A stretch of 64,000 bases of DNA from positions 16,906 to 80,905 of the forward strand of contig CALUJM010000010.1 of the NCBI GenBank assembly GCA_944320975.1, read 5' to 3'. The notes beneath the pieces are model-generated. The model had not been told where the DNA came from, ran no database searches, and worked only from the letters and a program-made list of their open reading frames with translations. Both the position numbers and the translations under genes were made by a program. The DNA comes from an uncultured Atopobiaceae bacterium (GTDB lineage: Bacteria; Actinomycetota; Coriobacteriia; Coriobacteriales; Atopobiaceae). How positions within the stretch are numbered: the stretch's first letter is position 1; the number at the start of each line of letters is the position of its first letter. This document shows positions 9,243 through 21,669 of the stretch, piece after piece.

Positions 9243-10550
9243 TTAGTCGGTGGTGTCGGTTCCGGTCTGGTCCTGGGAGCGGTACTCGGGGGTGACGTCG
9301 ACGACCTTCCAGCTGACGCCGTCGCGCCTCATGGAGATGACGTAGTCCTGCTCCCCGCCGGCGGAGAGCTTGGCGGTGAGGTGGACCGTGGAGTCGGTCA
9401 TGGAGCGGTCGACGGCGTTGATCTGGACGGTGGCGTCGGTGGGCAGCACGTCGTACATCTCGTCGATCACGGCGTCGGACGTGCCCTCGACGACGTACTC
9501 GGAGAGCTCGACGCCGTCGGCCTTGGCGCTGAAGAGCTGCTCGGCCACCGCCTCCTGCGTGGGCCAGCCGTAGCCGCGGACGTAGGCGAAGACGCCGGCG
9601 CCGACCACCAGCAGGAGAAGGACGAGGATGGTGATGAAGATCTTGAGGCCCGTGCGACGGTGCTTGCGGCGGACCTTGCGCTCCTTCTTGTCGGCCTGGA
9701 CGAGATCCTCCTCGGTGACCGAGAAGAAGCCGGTGTCCTCCGGGGAGGGCATGAGCTCGCCGGACTCGCCGGTGGGGTCGAGCGGGTCGTAGCCCCCGCC
9801 GTAGCCGGCGGCGGCGAGGAACGCGTCGGTCTCAGAGGGACGGCGCTCGGCGAGGGCCGCCATGGCCTTGCGGGCGGCGTCGTAGGATGCCTGCGCCTCC
9901 GGGGAGAGGGCGTAGGTGCCGTCAGCGGTGGCGTGGGCGAAGGCGTCGACCGCCTCGCTCATGCGGTTGGCGGCGACGTAGGCGAGGCCGAGGTCGCTCC
10001 AGATCTTGTTCTGGCTCTCGAGCGGCGTGGTGAAGTCGAGCGCGGTGCGATAGGCCTCGACGGCGTCGACGGCGCGCCCGAGGCGCATGAAGCAGCTGCC
10101 GAGGCGCGTGAGCGCGACGGCGGGGCTGGGGTTGGACTCGTCGATGGCGGCGCTTCTGTAGGCCATGCCGGCCTTGCGCGTGTCGCCGACCTGCTCGTAG
10201 GCGGAGCCGAGGGCCATGTACGCCTTGTAGGGCGTGGAGTAGTCGGGGTCGGCGACGGCGTCGGTGAGGGCGGCGACGGCGTCCTGGGCGCGGCCCGCGG
10301 CGAGCAGCGCGCGGCCGCGGTTGCACTGGAGGGGGCCGCGCTTGCCGTAGGCGGCGTCCGCGAGGGCCGCCTCGTAGGAGCGGGCGGCCGAGTCGAACTG
10401 GCCGAGCTTCATGTAGGCGTTGCCGCGAAGGTGCTCGACCTCGCCGGACACCTCGCCGGCCTCGGTGGCGGCGGCGAGGCGGGTGACGGCGCCGATCCAG
10501 TCGGAGTTCTGGTAGGCGAGCTTGCCGGATTCGTATGCCTGCTGATTCAC
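9243..10550 (-). CDS. TPR-repeat protein with C-terminal TM anchor and extracytoplasmic domain
   Basis: A 435-aa protein. I place the start at the GTG of VNQQAYESGK, because GGAGG lies 5 nt upstream; a TTG four codons earlier would put that ribosome site inside the gene. Residues 5-230 form about six TPR-like helical pairs (LRGNAYMKLGQFDSAARSYE). A basic stretch (KKERKVRRKHRR) precedes one TM segment (302-323), followed by about 110 extracytoplasmic residues. The topology puts the TPR array in the cytoplasm next to the MreB machinery. The operon position suggests an elongasome accessory role, which is inference. Confidence 0.8.
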   Translation of the reverse strand: MNQQAYESGKLAYQNSDWIGAVTRLAAATEAGEVSGEVEHLRGNAYMKLGQFDSAARSYEAALADAAYGKRGPLQCNRGRALLAAGRAQDAVAALTDAVADPDYSTPYKAYMALGSAYEQVGDTRKAGMAYRSAAIDESNPSPAVALTRLGSCFMRLGRAVDAVEAYRTALDFTTPLESQNKIWSDLGLAYVAANRMSEAVDAFAHATADGTYALSPEAQASYDAARKAMAALAERRPSETDAFLAAAGYGGGYDPLDPTGESGELMPSPEDTGFFSVTEEDLVQADKKERKVRRKHRRTGLKIFITILVLLLLVVGAGVFAYVRGYGWPTQEAVAEQLFSAKADGVELSEYVVEGTSDAVIDEMYDVLPTDATVQINAVDRSMTDSTVHLTAKLSAGGEQDYVISMRRDGVSWKVVDVTPEYRSQDQTGTDTTD

Positions 10551-10580
10551 TGTGACCTCCAAAAAGTGACGGTCGGGCGG

Positions 10581-11129
10581 CTAGTCGCCGATGTGTTCGA
10601 TCCTGATCGAGTTGATGACGTCGCCGGCGCGAAGCTCGCCGATGACGTCGGCCCCCTCGACGGTCTGGCCGAAGACGGTGTACCCGGAGTCGAGGCCGTG
10701 CTGGGGGCCGAGGCAGAAGTAGAACTGCGACCCGGCGGAGTCCGGGTCCATGGAACGCGCCATGGCCAGGGCACGGTCGTCGTGGGAGTTGCGCGGGTTG
10801 GTGGAGAACTCCTGGCGGATGCGATATCCGGGGCCGCCCGTGCCGGGGCGTCCGGTGGGGCCGGGCATCCCGGAGGCGACCTGCTCGGGAGTCATGTCCC
10901 TCGTGTTGGGGCACCCTCCCTGGATCACGAAACCAGGGACGTAGCGGTGGAACTTGAGCTCGTCATAGAAGCCCGAGGAGGCCAGCTCGCAGAAGTTGGC
11001 CACGTGAACCGGGGCGCCCTCGCCGTCAAGGCGGACGCGAATGGTTCCCCTCGAGGTGTCGAAGACGGCGACCTCGTCACCTTTGACCTGGTAGGTCGGG
11101 GTGTAGAGCGGGTCTGCGATGAAGCCCAT
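10581..11129 (-). CDS. Cyclophilin-type peptidyl-prolyl cis-trans isomerase
   Basis: A 182-aa cyclophilin. The ATG of MGFIADPLYT is preceded by GGAGG at good spacing; an upstream TTG has no such site. Core motifs: FHRYVPGFVIQGGCP (catalytic Arg of the F-H-R motif), ALAMARSMDPDSAGSQFYFC and VFGQTVEGADVI. No signal peptide is seen, so it is cytoplasmic. It is the first gene of the shape operon, 30 bp ahead of the TPR gene, with an extended -10 promoter upstream. Confidence 0.93.
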   Translation of the reverse strand: MGFIADPLYTPTYQVKGDEVAVFDTSRGTIRVRLDGEGAPVHVANFCELASSGFYDELKFHRYVPGFVIQGGCPNTRDMTPEQVASGMPGPTGRPGTGGPGYRIRQEFSTNPRNSHDDRALAMARSMDPDSAGSQFYFCLGPQHGLDSGYTVFGQTVEGADVIGELRAGDVINSIRIEHIGD

Positions 11130-11187
11130 CTTCCCTCCAGTCCTTCTCGCCAAGATCGGGCGAGCACATACTTCTCACAACTAGGTA

Positions 11188-11196
11188 ATTCTAGCA
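11188..11196 (-). promoter_or_regulatory. Extended -10 promoter for the shape operon
   Basis: On the minus strand the sequence reads TGC-TAGAAT, an extended -10 element with five of six consensus bases. No convincing -35 is seen at 16-18 bp. It would give a leader of roughly 50 nt before the cyclophilin start. A CGAGAAGGAC motif lies within this leader at 11140-11149. Confidence 0.5.
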
Positions 11197-11240
11197 GGAA
11201 GCCCGATGTTTCACATATTCGGCAGAGAAGGACGGGCGCC

Positions 11241-12217
11241 CTACTCCCCCGCCGGGTCCCACTGGCCGTAGCTCTGCCCGAAGCGCCTCCTGTAGTCCTG
11301 CGAGGCGCCGACCTCGGCGAGGATGTCGTCGGAGTCGGCGGCGGGGTCCTCAGACGAGACGGAGAGCCCCCAGGCGCTCGTCAACGCGTCGCACCGGTTC
11401 CTCAACCAGTTACCAAGGGTCGCGAGCCGGTCGACGACCTCGGAGTTGGACCCGTCGTCGAGGGACGTGACCTCGGTGATGAGGTTCGAGACCTCGAGCG
11501 AGATGGACTTCGCGGTCTCGAGACCCTCCTCGCGCTGCTCCCGGGTAGAGTCGGACGAGACGCCCGTCGACCGGAGCAGGTCCTCGTTCTGGTCGATCCT
11601 GCTGGAGAGGTCGCCGAGGCTCTCGTAGGCGTCCTCGAGCGCCTCGCTCGCTGTCGTGTAGCCCTCCCCCGACCCGCCGCCGTCCTGGCCGACGAGGCTC
11701 TCGACGAACCCGGGGAACCCCTGCATGGAGGTGTCTGCCGGTGTCGTCGCCGAGATTCTCGTGGCGCTGGGGTCCCAGGGATGGGTGATCAGAAGCGCCG
11801 CGCCGCCCACGACGAGCACGGCGAGGACGCCGGCGAGGCTGAGCGCGCGCATGCGGGGCATCCGGTCCGCGCGGCCCGACCCGAGCGCCTCCTCGCCCTC
11901 GGAGGGGATTGCGCTCTCGATCTGCGTGATGGGGGGAAGGTCGTTGTCGGGGTCGTCGAGGGCGGGCATGATGCCGGTGTGCCCGATGTCGGGGAGGTCG
12001 AGGTCGCGGGTGCGCCTCTCGGGGGCGGGCCTCTTCTCGTCCTCGAGAGGCATGCCGCACTTGGGGCACTCCGCGGCGCCAGGCGCGGCCAGGGCCCCGC
12101 AGTGGGGGCACCAGCGCGCGTCGACGAGCGAGATCTTGCGCGTCACGTCGAGGGGCGAGCGGCAGACCGGGCAGGTGAGCGAGTCGCCGGGGACGTTAGC
12201 TCCGCAGGAGGGACAGA

Positions 12218-12221
<4 letters not shown>
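11241..12221 (-). CDS. Zinc-ribbon membrane protein, unknown function
   Basis: A 326-aa protein with two N-terminal zinc ribbons: CxxC pairs at 3/6 and 17/20 (CPSC, CPVC) and at 38/41 and 52/55 (CPHC, CPKC). A polar linker, one TM segment (about 126-145) and a helical extracytoplasmic domain of about 180 residues follow. No enzyme motif is seen. Its ATG overlaps the aconitase stop (ATGA). It is one of three zinc-ribbon membrane proteins in this window, so it may belong to a lineage-specific family with a signalling or envelope role (inference). Confidence 0.75.
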
Positions 12222-14894
<2,673 letters not shown>

Positions 14895-14908
<14 letters not shown>

Positions 14909-17285
14909 GCTTACCCTCCACCTTTCTCACGAGACGGGCGAACCGCTCGTCGCTCTCGTAGGTTGCGAGCGAGCGCCCGTACAAGACGTTGAACGCCGCC
15001 ACGGAGACAAGGCCCGCCGCGACGATGACGGCTCCCATGCTACCGTCAAAGGTCACGATCTCGAAGAACGAACCGAAGACCGTACACCCAAGCGCAACAA
15101 TGCCGATGACGACCGCGAGCAGCGTCGCCCGAAGCGGGGTCATGGGCTGGGAGATGCGCCAGATCAGCGCGATGCCCACGAAGGCGACCAGCACCGTGCA
15201 CACCGTCGAGATCTCATCGAAGGAGTGCCCCAGGGCTCTGCCGACGATGAGCTCGGCGAGAAGGGCGGCGACGATGGCGGCCGACGCGGGCAGCGACCGC
15301 GCGAGCACGTTTGCGAGGAAGCTGCCGCGCACGAGCTCGTGGTTGGGCTCGAGCGCGAGAACGAAGGACGGGATGCCGATGATCGCCGTTGAGAGCAGCG
15401 ACATCTGGATCGGGATGAACGGGTACGGCGGCATCACGATGCACACGACGGCGAGAAGAGCGGTGAAGACGGTCTTCACCAGGAAGAGCGAGGCCGAGCG
15501 CTGGAGGTTGTTGATCGAGCGCCTTCCCTCGGCCACGACCTCGGGCATGTGGGCGAAGTCGTTGTCGGCAAGCACGATCTCCGAGACGTTGCGCGCCGCC
15601 GCGGAGCCGGACGCCATGGCGACCGAGCAGTCCGCCTCGCGCAGGGCGAGGACGTCGTTCACCCCGTCCCCGGTCATGGCCACGGTGCGGCCGCGGCGGT
15701 GCAGGGCGCGGACGAGCTCGCGCTTCTGCTGGGGGGTGACGCGCCCGAAGACGCGGGCCTCGTCGACGGCCGCATCGAGTTTCTCGGGCCTATCGAGGGT
15801 GGCGGCGTCGACGTAGCGATCGGCGTGCGGGACGCCGGCGCGGGCCGCGATGGCCGAGACGGTGCGCGGGTCGTCTCCGGAGATGACGCGAAGCTCGACG
15901 CCCTGCTCGAGGAAGAAGCGCATGGTCTCCGGTGCCGTGGGGCGAATCTCGTCGCGGATGGCCACGCAGCCGATCAGGCGCGCGTCGCCGAGAAGGGCGT
16001 TCTTCTCGTCAAAGCCGTCGACGCGGCAGACCACGAGCACGCGCTCCGTCGCGTCGAAGGCGCGGGCGACGGCGTCGGCCTCCCCTGCGCGGTCGCGCCC
16101 GAGCACGAAGGCGGCGGCCCCCATGACGAGCGCGCGCCCGTCAGCGGTCACGCACCCCGAGTACTTGCGCGCCGAGTCGAAGGGGACGGCGCGCGCGACG
16201 GCGACGGGCCTGATGCCCGCCTCCTCGGCGTGGCGCAGCAGGGCGAGCGCGGTCTCGTTGGCGTCCTCGGCGTTGGCGGCGGCGACTGAGGTCATGGCCG
16301 CCTCGACATCCTCGACGGCAAAGCCCGGGGCGGGGCCCACTGACGAAACCTCCATCTCGCCGGAGGTGATCGTGCCGGTTTTGTCGAGGCAGAGCGTGTC
16401 CACGCGTGCGAGCGTCTCGACGCAGTAGGCCTGCTGCACAAGGACCATGCGCCTGCCTAGGCGGAAGGTCGCGATGGCGAGCACCGACGAGGTGAGCAGG
16501 ACGAGGCCCTGCGGGATCATGCCGATTACCGCGGCGACCGAGGTGAGGATCGCGTCCTCGAGCGAGCCGCCGTCCATGAGCAGGGACCTGAGGAAGAGGC
16601 CCAGGCCGAGCGGCACGAGGATGATCGTCCCGAGCCTGATGATGGCCTTGAGGGTCGCCTGGATCTCGGAGTGGACCTTCTTGACGTACTTCGCCTCGGC
16701 GTTGATGCGGGCCGCGTAGCCCTCGGCGCCCACGCGCGTCACGCGAGCGACCAGGCTGCCGGCGTCGACGAAGCTTCCCGAGAGCAGCTCGTCCCCCGGG
16801 CCCTTGGAGACTGGCTTGGCCTCGCCCGTGAGCAGGCTCTCGTTCATGGATACGTTGCCCTCGACGATGACGGCGTCGGCGGGCACCTGGTCCCCGTGGG
16901 CGAGGCGCATGAGGTCGTCGACGACGAGCTCCGACGGCGCGATCTCGCGCTCCCCCGATGCCCTGACGACGGTGACCTCCTTCTGGGTGAGGATGGTGAG
17001 CTTGTCCACCATGCGCTTGGCGCGGATCTCCTGCGTCACGCCGATGATGAGGTTGGCGCCCACGACGCACATGAACAGCATGTTGCGGTACTGCCCCGTA
17101 AGCAGCACCAAGATGGCGAGCGCGAGGTTCACGCCGTTGAAGAGCGTGAGGGCGTGCTCGGCGACGATCTGCCCGACGGACTTGGTCTTTACGTCGGTGT
17201 TGGCGTTGGTGAGGCCCTGGGCGACGCGTTCGGCGACCTCGGAGTCGCTGAGGCCCCGCGGCGCCGCGTCCTTCTCGTCCGTCAT
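14895..17285 (-). CDS. P-type cation-transporting ATPase, CtpE-like
   Basis: A 796-aa HAD-type P-ATPase. The actuator loop has LLTGEAKP at 151-158, the phosphorylation site is D301-K-T-G-T, and the hinge reads TGDGVNDVLALREAD. There are about ten TM segments. GMIPQGLVLLTS in TM4 matches CtpE-like enzymes rather than heavy-metal ATPases, which carry CPx, and no N-terminal metal-binding domain is present. CtpE has been linked to calcium uptake in mycobacteria; the ion here is inferred by similarity only. Residues 4-6 are Glu-Lys-Asp, encoded by the recurring GAGAAGGAC oligomer (17268-17277, reverse). Confidence 0.88.
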
Positions 17286-17406
17286 CTGCTCCCCTCCCGG
17301 CGGTGCGTCATACGTTGGTCATTGTGCCACGGGGCGGCGAGACCTAAACAAAGCTTACGAAAAAGAGAGAATCTCATGCGGGGCCGAGCCTCGCGACCAA
17401 AACGAA

Positions 17407-17439
17407 CGGGCCCGCGAGACAACATGCCTCGCGGGCCCG
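17407..17439 (-). terminator. Hairpin terminator after tRNA-Arg
   Basis: A perfect 12-bp stem (CGGGCCCGCGAG and its complement) with a 9-nt loop. On the minus strand it is followed by CGTTCGTTTTGG, a weak T-rich tract. It lies about 17 nt past the tRNA 3' end and before the P-type ATPase gene, so it probably ends the tRNA transcript. Confidence 0.65.
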
Positions 17440-17455
17440 CGCATCATGCACGTGG

Positions 17456-17529
17456 TGCGCCCAGGGGGATTCGAACCCACGACCTTCTGCTCCGGAGGCA
17501 GACGCTCTAATCCACTGAGCTATGGGCGC
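17456..17529 (-). tRNA. tRNA-Arg (anticodon CCG)
   Basis: Read on the minus strand, the acceptor GCGCCCA pairs with TGGGCGC, the D arm contains GCTCAGTGGATTAGAGC, and the anticodon stem TCTGC/GCAGA encloses the loop CTCCGGA, giving CCG (reads CGG, Arg). The T arm has TTCGAAT. One T-C mismatch is visible in the T stem (GTGGG against CCCCC). The CCA end is not encoded. Confidence 0.95.
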
Positions 17530-17540
17530 GCGCAGAAGAC

Positions 17541-17546
17541 AGTATA
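17541..17546 (-). promoter_or_regulatory. -10 element of the tRNA-Arg promoter
   Basis: TATACT on the minus strand, 12 bp upstream of the tRNA 5' end, which fits a start just before the tRNA. I see no clear -35. Confidence 0.5.
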
Positions 17547-17610
17547 GCCGATTCGGCGATTCCGCAATGACTGGATGCGGCCCGCGCGCGGACTGTCGTT
17601 CTCCCGAGGG

Positions 17611-17824
17611 CCCAAATCCGGATTTGTGTTGCGCGCGGACCCAAATGAGGATTTGGGTCCGGAGCAGCGGGCACTTCTCGGCCTGAGCGCGACCTCGGGC
17701 TCGTTGGGCAAACTATCACGATAATCGCTTAACCGAGAAGGACAAGCGACTCCGACTGCCCCTACTGCCACGGACCCAAATCCGGATTTGGGTCCTCCCG
17801 CGACCCAAATGACGATTTGGGTCC
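17611..17824. repeat. 215-bp direct repeat, copy 1, with 24-bp palindromes at 135-bp period
   Basis: This copy contains four versions of an interrupted palindrome (half-site GGACCCAAATCC, then its reverse complement) at about 17611, 17637, 17772 and 17802. The pair at 17637 and 17772 is exactly 135 bp apart, with a 111-nt unit between. The unit holds GCACTTCTCGGC near its left end and CCGAGAAGGACAAGCG near its right, an inverted pair. Copy 2 at 19070-19284 differs at only about three positions. Confidence 0.85.
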
Positions 17825-17848
17825 CATGCCAATGTGGGGTGCGGCCAG

Positions 17849-18808
17849 CTACGCCTTGCTCAGGTCGTAGGAATCGGTCTGGATGGACCTGGTCCCATAC
17901 TTGACATCCGCCCAGCTGTCGACCTCGACCTCAAGACGGACGCCGTAGCTGTACTCCTCCGTCTCTGCCTTGATGACCACGTACTCGTCGTCGGCATCGA
18001 TGTTGCCCTTGAGCTCGAAGTCCCCGTCCCCCTCGAAGGTGCCCGTGAGGTCCTCGAATGTGACGACGCGGTCGCCGTCCACGGAGTCTGCATCGTCGTT
18101 GATGGTGTCGTGGCCGTGGAAAAGCACCTCGACGTCGGCCTTCATCTGCCCGGTGTTCGAGTTGATGCTCTTGATGGTGATCTTCAGCGGGTGCGTGGAG
18201 GCGCCGAAGCAGTTGCCGTAGGCCGCGCCGACCTCCTTGAGCTCACCGGTCCAGGTGCCGACAAAGGACTGGGCGTTGTCGAGGGACGCCTCGCCCTCGT
18301 CACCGGAGCCGGTATTGTCGGCAGCGCCGGCCCCCGGTGCCTCGGCGGGGTCCGTCATCGCGACGGGCTGGCCGCCGCCCTGTCCGGCCGAGCTCTCCGC
18401 CGCGTCGGCGCGAGCGGTCTCCTCCTGGAGCCGCTCGCTCACATCGTCGAGCTGGGACTGCAGCTCGTCCATCCTATCGCCCGCCTGGCGCGCCTGCTCG
18501 TCCATGAGAAACCAGGTCGCGCCGGCTCCGGCGCCCACGAGCAGCGCGGCGCCCAGGCAGGCGGCCACGATCTTGGGGGCGTTGGACTTCCCCGCCGCGC
18601 GGCGGGCGTCCGCGTAGGCTGCTTTGGCGCGTCGGAGCTCCTCTTTGGGGTCGGAGGGGGCCTCCTCGAAGTCGGGCCGGGGCGCGGGCGCCGGGACCGT
18701 GTCGGCGACGGGCGGGCGGACGGTCGTCACGTTCTCGACAGGGCTTCCGCACGCCCTGCAGAACTTCGCGCCGTCAGGCACGTCGGCGCCGCAGACGGGA
18801 CATCTCAT
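17849..18808 (-). CDS. Zinc-ribbon membrane protein with coiled coil, unknown function
   Basis: A 319-aa protein starting at MRCPVCGADV; upstream in-frame sequence runs into the repeat and is not counted. One zinc ribbon (CPVC, CRAC), an acidic linker, one TM segment (about 70-92) and a coiled coil (about 95-125) lead into an extracytoplasmic domain beginning FVGTWTGELKEVGAAYG. That domain resembles a small lipocalin-like or 'FVGTW' beta-barrel seen in secreted Gram-positive proteins; this comparison is tentative. Near-identical 215-bp repeats lie on both sides, and the gene ends 24 bp from copy 1. Confidence 0.75.
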   Translation of the reverse strand: MRCPVCGADVPDGAKFCRACGSPVENVTTVRPPVADTVPAPAPRPDFEEAPSDPKEELRRAKAAYADARRAAGKSNAPKIVAACLGAALLVGAGAGATWFLMDEQARQAGDRMDELQSQLDDVSERLQEETARADAAESSAGQGGGQPVAMTDPAEAPGAGAADNTGSGDEGEASLDNAQSFVGTWTGELKEVGAAYGNCFGASTHPLKITIKSINSNTGQMKADVEVLFHGHDTINDDADSVDGDRVVTFEDLTGTFEGDGDFELKGNIDADDEYVVIKAETEEYSYGVRLEVEVDSWADVKYGTRSIQTDSYDLSKA

Positions 18809-19069
18809 CTCAGGACCTCGCTTCCTCGTTTCGTACGCTCGATTCTCGATGATAGCGGCACGAGCTCCGTCAAAATTGCGCAACTCCGGATTTGGGTCCT
18901 CGTCGAGGCGGGGCTGCCGAGAATAACTGGCTAAGTGCGGACGGTCTGGGCGCCCGAAACGTCCGGAACTGGCCCGGTATCGGGCGGGCGAGGATAACGG
19001 GCCGGTTCCGGTCGGTTTGGCCTGAGTCACCGATTTGCTGGCGGGGCCGAGGGGCGCCCTCGGGCTCGG

Positions 19070-19284
19070 GCCCAAATCCGGATTTGGGTTGCGCGCGGAC
19101 CCAAATGAGGATTTGGGTCCGGAGCAGCGGGCACTTTTCGGCCTGAGCGCGACCTCGGGCTCGTTGGGCAAACTATCACGATAATCGCTTAACCGAGAAG
19201 GACAAGCGACTCCGACTGCCCCTACTGCCACGGACCCAAATCCGGATTTGGGTCCTCCCGCGACCCAAATGGCGATTTGGGTCC
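19070..19284. repeat. 215-bp direct repeat, copy 2
   Basis: Near-identical to copy 1 at a 1460-bp offset and in the same orientation. Palindromes start at about 19070, 19097, 19232 and 19262; those at 19097 and 19232 are again 135 bp apart. The low divergence suggests recent duplication or gene conversion. Confidence 0.85.
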
Positions 19285-19422
19285 GAGACTGAGGGGGAGC
19301 TCAGGCTCGGCCGTTCTTGTCGGCTAAGTCCTTATGCTCGTGACTTAACGCTTCAATAAGCAGTGCCTCACGGGCCGAGAAGTGCCCACTGATTCGGACG
19401 CAACCCTGCGTCAGTCCGTCTT

Positions 19423-19431
19423 TGGTAGACT
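19423..19431 (+). promoter_or_regulatory. Extended -10 promoter for the WG-repeat kinase
   Basis: TGG-TAGACT lies 25 bp before the kinase ATG, giving a short leader that still holds the GGAGG ribosome site. No -35 is apparent. Confidence 0.42.
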
Positions 19432-19456
19432 TCGAGCCTGGAAGGAGGCGTGCAGC

Positions 19457-21667
19457 ATGAGCGAGAAGAACGAGGCGCCGGTCGCGGCCCCCTACACGAG
19501 CGTCATCGTGCTGGACGAGTTCGAGCCTGCGTTCCCCCTTCCGGGCACGGACGCCGACGACCTCCATCGACGCTACGACGTGCTGTTTTCGTCGCAGGCA
19601 TCTCCCGACCTCGCCGGCGGGATGGGCTATGTCACGCGCGTGAGAAACGCCTTCGGCCAGACCATGGCGCTCAAGCGGATGCGGCACGACCCCCTCGCGG
19701 GCGACCGCGTCGAGCGCGGCAGGCTCGCCGCCTTCCGCGAGGAGTACGCGACGCAGCTCACCCTCTCCCATCTTCGCGGCTTTCCCGACCTCTACGGTTT
19801 CGGCTCGATCGACGGGGACCCCGTGATCCTCATGGAGTGGGTCGAGGGCAAGACGCTGCTGTCCGCCCTCGCCGACCTGCGGACGGAGCCGTCGCCCGCC
19901 GGGCCGGTCGTTCCGGCGCGGACGGTCGCCGCCCTCGGCGTTGCCGTGCTCGACGTCCTCGCGGCGGCGGATGGCCTCGACCGCGGCCTCGTGCACCGCG
20001 ACCTCTCCCCTCGAAACGTCATGCTCAGGACCTCCGATCGCACGGTCGCCGAGCAGGCCGCCTCGGGCCGCTTCGACGTCTGCCTCATCGACTTTGGCAG
20101 CTCGGCCCCACTCGACGCGGGCACCGATGGGACGTTCACGAGGCAGACCAACGTCTGGCGCAACGGCACCCCGGAGTACGCGCCGCCCGAGATGCTCACC
20201 AACGACCTCCCGGGCGTGGACGCGCTGAGGCGCGACCCCTCCATCGACGTGTACGCGCTCTGCAGCATCCTCTACGAGCTCTATGCCGGCAAGACGCCGT
20301 ACCGTCTCGCCGAGAGCCTGGCGGCCTCGCCCTATCTGGCCAAGCGCGGCCGACGCCCGGTTCCGCCCGCCCTGCGCCGCCCCGAGGACGCGCCGCTCGT
20401 GAGCGCTATCCTCTCGGGCATAGCCCCCGTGCAGGCCGACCGCATCGGCTCGGCGCGCCTGCGCGGGCTGCTCGCGGGGTGGGTGACCGGGGCGTCCCCG
20501 AGGCCGCTTCCGTCGAGGCCCGTGCTCACAGCCCCTCGCAAGCCCGCGCAAACCAAGTCTTCCCCTCGAAGGGCGTCGGTCACGCGCCGCGCGCTCCTCG
20601 CTGGCCTGGGCGCCGTCGGCGGAGCAGCCGTCTGCGTCGGCGCGGCGTACGGCGCCGCGCGCCTCCTCGGAACCCTCAGCGACTCCGAGAATAGTGCCGA
20701 GAAGGACGCGCGCCCCGAAGACGCCGCCGAGGCCCCTGCGGACCAGGAGGCTCCGCAGGCGGTCTCGACGGACGGCCTTCTCGTTGCCGCAAAGGACGCC
20801 GCGACCGGATTCTGGGGACTCATCAACGGCTCGGGCCAATGGGCCGTCGAGCCCGCCTTCTCGGAGGCGCCCGGTCCCCTGCGCGAGGAGCTCGCCTGTG
20901 CGCTCGACCCCGCGAGCGGGCTCTGGGGCTACCTCGACCGGTCCGGCTCGTGGGCGATAGGGCCGTCCTTCTCGGCCGCCGGGGACTTTGCCGAGGGGCT
21001 CGCGCCGGCCAGGGACGTGGGCACCGGGCTCTGGGGCTTCATGGACGAGTCCGGCTCGTGGGTCGTCTCCCCCGCCTTTGACGAGGCCCGGTCCTTCTCC
21101 GCCGGGCTCGCCGCGTGCAGGCAGCCCAAGTCGCAGGCCGAGGCCGAGCGGGTCCGCTACGGGCAGCTCTGGGGCTATGTCGACAGCTCGGGAGCCTGGG
21201 CGGTGGGCCCGGGCTTTGCCGAGGCCGGTGACTTCTCCGAGGAGGGGCTCGCCCCGGCGGCGGCCACCGCGTCTTCGTGGGAGTTCATCGGCCGCGGAGG
21301 CGATCGCGCCTTCGAAGGCACGTGGAGCCGTGCGCGCGCGTTCTCGGAGGGCCTCGCCGCCGTCATGCGCGGATCGACCTCGAGGTGGGGCTTCGTCGAC
21401 ACCTCCGGCAACCTTGCCATCGACGCCCGCTTCGACGATGCCGGGTCGTTCTCGGGCGGGCTCGCCCCGGCCAAGGACCACGACACGGGACTCTGGGGCT
21501 TCGTGAACGCTGCGGGGACGTGGGCCGTGAGCCCGGCCTTTGCCGGGCTCGGGAGCCTTGAGGACGGAAAGGCCCCGGCGCGGGACGCCGCGTCGGGGCT
21601 CTGGGGGCTGGTGGACGAGACGGGGTCGTGGGCCGTGCCCGCGTCCTTCTCGGGGATCGGGCTCTGA
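19457..21667 (+). CDS. Membrane Ser/Thr protein kinase with eight WG repeats
   Basis: A 736-aa protein; the ATG of MSEKNEAPVA has GGAGG 8 nt upstream. The kinase domain spans about 40-345: K73 (MALKRM), H180-R-D182 with N187 (LVHRDLSPRNVM), D212-F-G (IDFGSS) and GTPEYAPPE. The glycine-rich loop is weak. A basic linker and one TM segment (about 379-403) put the C-terminus outside the cell. Residues about 440-736 contain eight WG-type repeats (GLWGFMDESGSWVVSPAF and variants; the fifth is degenerate). WG repeats are thought to bind ligands or proteins, so this may be a one-piece surface sensor. No partner phosphatase is seen nearby. Confidence 0.88.
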   Translation: MSEKNEAPVAAPYTSVIVLDEFEPAFPLPGTDADDLHRRYDVLFSSQASPDLAGGMGYVTRVRNAFGQTMALKRMRHDPLAGDRVERGRLAAFREEYATQLTLSHLRGFPDLYGFGSIDGDPVILMEWVEGKTLLSALADLRTEPSPAGPVVPARTVAALGVAVLDVLAAADGLDRGLVHRDLSPRNVMLRTSDRTVAEQAASGRFDVCLIDFGSSAPLDAGTDGTFTRQTNVWRNGTPEYAPPEMLTNDLPGVDALRRDPSIDVYALCSILYELYAGKTPYRLAESLAASPYLAKRGRRPVPPALRRPEDAPLVSAILSGIAPVQADRIGSARLRGLLAGWVTGASPRPLPSRPVLTAPRKPAQTKSSPRRASVTRRALLAGLGAVGGAAVCVGAAYGAARLLGTLSDSENSAEKDARPEDAAEAPADQEAPQAVSTDGLLVAAKDAATGFWGLINGSGQWAVEPAFSEAPGPLREELACALDPASGLWGYLDRSGSWAIGPSFSAAGDFAEGLAPARDVGTGLWGFMDESGSWVVSPAFDEARSFSAGLAACRQPKSQAEAERVRYGQLWGYVDSSGAWAVGPGFAEAGDFSEEGLAPAAATASSWEFIGRGGDRAFEGTWSRARAFSEGLAAVMRGSTSRWGFVDTSGNLAIDARFDDAGSFSGGLAPAKDHDTGLWGFVNAAGTWAVSPAFAGLGSLEDGKAPARDAASGLWGLVDETGSWAVPASFSGIGL

Positions 21668-21669
21668 GG

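Larger units (their letters stand above)
18809..19456. other. 648-bp intergenic region, repeat-rich
   Basis: No gene is supported here. From left to right it holds a TTGCGCAA palindrome (18876-18883), a half-copy of the CCGGATTTGGGTCC repeat (about 18887-18900), a GC-rich stretch with a degenerate unit, repeat copy 2 (19070-19284), a short palindromic GGGCCGAGAAGTGCCC near 19371, and the kinase promoter. An in-frame extension of the zinc-ribbon gene crosses the repeat but has no start or ribosome site of its own. Confidence 0.7.
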
